64,000 nucleotides of DNA from Neodiprion pinetum (taxonomy: Eukaryota; Arthropoda; Insecta; Hymenoptera; Diprionidae). Under the pieces are notes generated by a model that did no database searches, had not been told where the DNA came from, and worked only from the letters and a program-made list of their open reading frames with translations. Below, piece after piece: positions 63,801-64,000 of this stretch (position 1 is its first letter; every line of letters begins with the position of its first letter). Position numbers and translations under genes: made by a program. The stretch is taken from positions 7,549,332-7,613,331 of the forward strand of contig NC_060237.1 in the NCBI RefSeq assembly GCF_021155775.2, written 5' to 3'.

Positions 63801-63943
63801 TTGTGTCGGCCTGTTGGTGGAGGTGTATCCAATTCTTCGTCAAACTGAAAGTCTAGTTCTTCACGTTCTTCTTCTTTGTTATCCGCTAATTTTCCTCTGT
63901 CTTCAGATTTATCTTTTGGTGGTTGTTTCACTCTTCTTCTCAC
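57869..63943 (-). CDS. Larp1: LARP1 (La-related protein 1), 3' part of the gene; 5' part beyond the window
   Basis: Minus-strand exons in order are 63943-63786, 63592-63358, 63286-63116, 63023-62755, 62638-62478, 62391-62137, 62027-61894 and 58330-57869 (stop at 57869). All have consistent phases. Recognisable segments are ELDFQFDEELDTPP, ELSDRDINKLLIVTQ, PRKRKTRHSSNPP with HVGWIMDVREHRPRT, FQHPSHSLLKENGFTQQVYH, and the DM15 repeats (FRFWSFFLRENFN, GYRYGLECLFRFYSYGLE, QLYGLEKFWAF). The tail is rich in Ser, Arg and Gln. LARP1 is a cytoplasmic RNA-binding protein; in other animals its DM15 region binds the cap and 5'TOP sequence to control ribosomal-protein mRNAs downstream of TOR. The La motif lies outside the window. 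The last intron is enlarged by an antisense LTR element. Confidence 0.95.
58542..58679 (+). repeat. 5' LTR (138 bases)
   Basis: It starts TGTAAGATATG and ends CACAATA, with an AATAAA inside. It matches the 3' LTR with about three substitutions and one 10-base length difference. Confidence 0.88.
58682..58694 (+). other. Primer-binding site
   Basis: TGGCGACGAGGAT is complementary to the 3' end of tRNA-Ser(GCT), including its CCA, across its first 11 bases. Confidence 0.75.
58758..59852 (+). CDS. Retrotransposon Gag protein
   Basis: A 364-residue frame starts at the ATG at 58758. A helical capsid-like region is followed by a basic Arg-rich stretch and two CCHC zinc knuckles near residues 315-350 (CYRCGDSRHFVKDC and CHTCGDKGHTTRVC), the RNA-binding nucleocapsid part. 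The last dozen or so codons (after CTHRT) are out-of-frame pol sequence created by the internal deletion, so the natural C-terminus is lost. No stop or frameshift occurs before that point. Confidence 0.88.
   Translation: MLIEIKGTAWIQNLTKVQLQKLCELNNIDGEDDNINELRRKFREFVKEKTECGQQKLIRIADIVDKKTFEIVDPDSINEQLNKSIMEHSANLDFDITKNDWEMFCDRLEQYFIANKITNAEEKRAILLSKVNAETYEEIAKICKPVKPKDKTYEEIITKVKDYLKPPASYLVYRYEFRLRKQSDGEGIKEYVTALKFMTDKCKFTNEDEQVLDQMICGLKSKAITAELLKLEKPDLETALKKAMASEAASKGAEKLQETNAEIQEVHMLSRGKFWRKQHEGDRRQGQRTWTRRGRTFGRARGTAQAQQIPQGSACYRCGDSRHFVKDCMYRENVVCHTCGDKGHTTRVCTHRTGKSQRITVIIR
59776..61581 (+). pseudogene. Truncated Pol: RNase H and integrase only
   Basis: Genuine pol sequence begins near 59815 at PENHKELQLLLGKINYYGR, the segment just after the polymerase domain. 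RNase H follows (TCDASPKGLGAYISQS, KEAAAIIF, LLKTDNKPLSRIF, NIVADTLSRLP). Integrase comes next with its HHCC finger (H and H in HESHFG and upstream, then CKWC). Its DDE core is visible in HADFAG, VTDSGTQFTS and NGAAENLVKTF. Protease and the reverse transcriptase palm are absent. The frame differs from gag by one base at the junction, so no fused protein is made by simple reading. The remaining frame is open to its stop at 61579. Confidence 0.9.
61590..61604 (+). other. Polypurine tract
   Basis: The purine-rich run AAAACGGGGAAGGG, with a single C, directly abuts the 3' LTR. This is the expected site for plus-strand priming. Confidence 0.75.
61605..61752 (+). repeat. 3' LTR (148 bases)
   Basis: It is like the 5' LTR but carries an extra 10-base tandem copy of TGTACGAATG near its start. 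It is followed by the AAAAT target duplication. Confidence 0.88.
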
Positions 63944-64000
63944 CTGCACAATCCAAACGAAGTTATAAGCCATGCATACAATTTTTCAAAATCGGTCGAG

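Noticed and set aside
1..64000. CRISPR arrays, operons, ribosome binding sites
   Set aside because: The DNA is eukaryotic with split genes; no spaced identical direct repeats of CRISPR type were seen.

Overview
The window is animal nuclear DNA, most likely from an insect. Genes are split by GT-AG introns and sit in AT-rich intergenic DNA with several transposon classes. The recognisable genes are a nose-resistant-to-fluoxetine (NRF-6) type membrane acyltransferase, two Hand-type bHLH factors, a pyrokinin/PBAN neuropeptide precursor and the 3' part of LARP1. The set and order of pyrokinins (one ending WFGPRL, one FTPRL, one SPRL) resembles precursors of Hymenoptera, so a hymenopteran is my best guess. 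That placement is inference, and the species is not identified.

Layout. 155-8047 (+): complete 12-exon NRF-6-like gene; its 4.3 kb first intron holds two fold-back repeats. 8.6-21.6 kb: about 13 kb with no gene I can support. 21632-25259 (+) and 28188-34217 (+): two complete three-exon Hand genes in tandem, with the same intron phases, the same bHLH core and the same C-terminal motif. The second carries a fold-back element and a piggyBac-type MITE in its last intron. 34.4-39.1 kb: no gene seen. 39211-40816 (+): three-exon pyrokinin/PBAN precursor behind a TATA box.

43.3-64 kb is a rearranged LARP1 3' region. The working gene reads on the minus strand from beyond the right edge down to 57869. 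Its last exons and downstream flank (53411-62195) are duplicated as 43288-48131, where the gene fragment is broken inside the DM15-coding exon. Between the copies lies about 0.8 kb of unrelated sequence into which a Penelope-like element inserted, with long inverted arms and a 10-bp target duplication. A non-autonomous DNA transposon inserted into one arm of that element. A second member of the same family sits in the right LARP1 copy, and a Ty3/Gypsy-type LTR element lacking protease and reverse transcriptase sits in the last LARP1 intron. The duplicated DNA supplies natural empty sites, so most of these insertions can be defined to the base.

I see no shared pathway linking the genes. The most notable observations are the tandem pair of intact Hand genes and the LARP1 3' duplication with its nested insertions.
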